From an uncultured Ruminococcus sp. (lineage in GTDB: Bacteria > Bacillota > Clostridia > Oscillospirales > Ruminococcaceae): DNA of 5,329 nt. Below the pieces are notes generated by a model. That model saw only the letters and a program-made list of their open reading frames with translations. It was not told where the DNA came from and made no database searches. Shown piece by piece: positions 5,190-5,329 of the stretch. The stretch lies in NCBI GenBank assembly GCA_900541495.1, contig UQKC01000087.1:1-5329 (forward strand), read 5' to 3'. Both the position numbers and the translations under genes were made by a program. The stretch's first letter is position 1. Each line of letters opens with the position of its first letter.

Positions 5190-5203
5190 CTATATGTATA
5201 TAG
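5190..5203. repeat. Short palindrome at the start site of the 4929-5174 gene
   Basis: CTATAT and ATATAG form a perfect 6-bp dyad around the 2-base centre GT. It covers the predicted transcription start (near 5201) and ends just before the ribosome binding site. It may be an operator, but such a short AT-rich palindrome can arise by chance. Confidence 0.3.
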
Positions 5204-5207
5204 AACA

Positions 5208-5236
5208 ATTATACCGTGTATGGAAAGGAATGTCAA
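5208..5236 (-). promoter_or_regulatory. Perfect-consensus promoter of the 4929-5174 gene
   Basis: On the minus strand TTGACA (5231-5236) and TATAAT (5208-5213) both match the vegetative consensus at all six positions, with the ideal 17-bp spacer. It is the strongest promoter in the window. The leader from about 5201 to the GTG codon is about 27 nt. Confidence 0.85.
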
Positions 5237-5294
5237 GGACAATTTACAGATATAAAGTTTATTCGGCATCAGCAGTAGAAAGTGAGGTAATACC

Positions 5295-5329
5295 ATGAAG
5301 CCCTATCGTCTGTGGGACTATTACGAAGA
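5295..5329 (+). CDS. Start of a rightward CDS, cut by the window edge
   Basis: ATG at 5295 follows GTGAGG (5282-5287), a weak Shine-Dalgarno about 7 nt away. Eleven codons, MKPYRLWDYYE, stay open to the window end. This is too short to assign a family. No clear promoter precedes it in 5237-5294. It may continue the early region on the plus strand. Confidence 0.45.
   Translation, partial: MKPYRLWDYYE

Noticed and set aside
1..5329. CRISPR array, insertion sequence or tyrosine integrase
   Set aside because: No regularly spaced repeats, no transposase-like frame with terminal repeats, and the only recombinase is of the serine type.

Overview
The window looks like the lysogeny/integration end of a prophage or related integrative element in a low-to-medium GC Firmicute. 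I infer a Clostridia host, perhaps Oscillospiraceae/Ruminococcus-like. The clues are near-consensus TTGaca/TATAAT promoters with 17-bp spacers, strong GGAGG ribosome binding sites, TTG and GTG starts, and proteins typical of Clostridia mobile elements. No species can be named from the sequence alone.

Layout, left to right. (1) Bases 1-61 hold the first 61 nt of a tRNA-Lys(CTT) on the minus strand, cut by the window edge. (2) A strong hairpin terminator (69-104) ends a large serine recombinase gene (93-1583, minus, TTG start). (3) The 123-bp gap 1584-1706 is dense. It has a 52-bp imperfect dyad that resembles a serine-integrase attachment site, a plus-strand extended -10 promoter, and a plus-strand terminator hairpin, so a short untranslated RNA is possible. 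(4) 1707-3008 (minus, GTG start) encodes a DUF4041 plus GIY-YIG nuclease related to the SNIPE phage-entry defence family. It has its own promoter, and that promoter's -10 lies in an inverted repeat. (5) 3109-3798 (minus) encodes an ImmA/IrrE-type HELAH metallopeptidase with one transmembrane segment and a C-terminal Cys/His module predicted to lie outside the membrane. (6) 3891-4373 (minus) encodes an XRE-family CI/ImmR-like repressor. (7) Bases 4374-4554 are a divergent switch region with two back-to-back promoters and three copies of an operator-like repeat. (8) On the plus strand follow a Cro-like HTH protein (4555-4773) and a 57-residue unknown protein (4778-4951). (9) A minus-strand 81-residue unknown (4929-5174) converges on that operon and has a perfect-consensus promoter. 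(10) A plus-strand CDS starts at 5295 and runs off the window.

How the parts may work together (inference). The repressor would hold the rightward early promoter off through the three operator sites, and the membrane-bound protease would inactivate the repressor, possibly after sensing something outside the cell. Between integrase and repressor, where temperate phages often carry lysogenic-conversion genes, sits a nuclease that could exclude superinfecting phages. The serine recombinase would integrate and excise the element. The most novel points are the membrane-spanning ImmA-like protease, the SNIPE-like protein without an obvious membrane anchor, and the attachment-site-like dyad next to the recombinase.
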